The notes beneath the pieces are model-generated. The model did no database searches. It was not told the DNA's origin and was given only the letters and a program-made list of their open reading frames with translations. Shown piece by piece: positions 21,494 through 21,514 of a stretch of DNA of 21,514 nt. Origin of the DNA: an uncultured Candidatus Melainabacteria bacterium (lineage in GTDB: Bacteria > Cyanobacteriota > Vampirovibrionia > Gastranaerophilales > Gastranaerophilaceae); NCBI GenBank assembly GCA_934692625.1, contig CAKUUC010000019.1:1-21514 (forward strand), written 5' to 3'. Within the stretch, counting starts at the first letter, position 1, and every line of letters begins with the position of its first letter. The position numbers and the translations under genes were made by a program.

Positions 21494-21514
21494 ATGGGCA
21501 TGAGTGCATCACAA
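21494..21514 (+). CDS. Start of a lineage-specific MGMSASQ protein (partial)
   Basis: Only seven codons are inside the window: ATG GGC ATG AGT GCA TCA CAA, giving MGMSASQ. From memory this is the typical start of an abundant protein family of Gastranaerophilales/Melainabacteria whose function is unknown; I cannot check this here. AAAGGAA ends about 13 bases before the ATG, a long spacing, so the second ATG (codon 3) is even less favoured. The rest of the gene is outside the window. Confidence 0.6.

Overview
This is a low-GC bacterial chromosomal segment with short intergenic gaps. It most likely comes from a non-photosynthetic, fermentative gut relative of Cyanobacteria (Melainabacteria/Vampirovibrionia, order Gastranaerophilales). 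Lineage clues are the N-terminus MGMSASQ of the gene starting at the right edge, the pilin N-terminus KKAFTLAEVLITLG, and several small proteins carrying an early TNFGG or TNFKG motif. I recognise these from memory of that group, so the assignment is an inference. The metabolic clues agree: HydF for [FeFe]-hydrogenase maturation and a fused ADP-forming acetate-CoA ligase point to anaerobic, H2- and acetate-producing fermentation.

Layout, left to right. Positions 1-1254 (minus): the 5' part of priA behind a small PC4-like ssDNA-binding protein gene. 1353-2408 (plus): a membrane-anchored DUF3137 protein. 2445-2544: a palindromic intergenic repeat and a terminator. 2566-6174 (minus): a radical SAM gene, two short lineage-type genes and the acetate-CoA ligase, probably one transcript. 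6312-10849 (minus): two tandem paralogous heavy-metal-type permeases, a TPR-glycosyltransferase and a zinc-dependent alcohol dehydrogenase. A perfect 9+9 inverted repeat covers the -35 of that operon. 10977-15617 (plus): alr, a compact lipoamide dehydrogenase, an orphan OppF-like ATPase, an unknown protein and smpB. 15623-16345 (minus): a type IV pilin-like protein with a G-rich tract and an ACCAT tandem repeat upstream. 16701-17105 (minus): an HTH plus zinc-ribbon regulator. 17303-19699 (plus): three unrecognised proteins, two of which share a 63-residue N-terminal module. 19803-21363 (plus): rpsO and hydF. 21494 to the end: the first seven codons of the MGMSASQ gene.

Two themes stand out. 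First, several genes (smpB, the ABC ATPase, the HTH regulator, probably alr) have a good -10 box about 7-10 bases before the start codon and no Shine-Dalgarno sequence, which suggests leaderless mRNAs. Second, the 17.3-19.7 kb block and the 4.8-5.5 kb pair hold unrecognised proteins with shared N-terminal signatures. These are the best candidates for an undescribed system, although the sequence alone does not show what they do. I see no tRNA, rRNA, CRISPR array, insertion sequence or phage gene.
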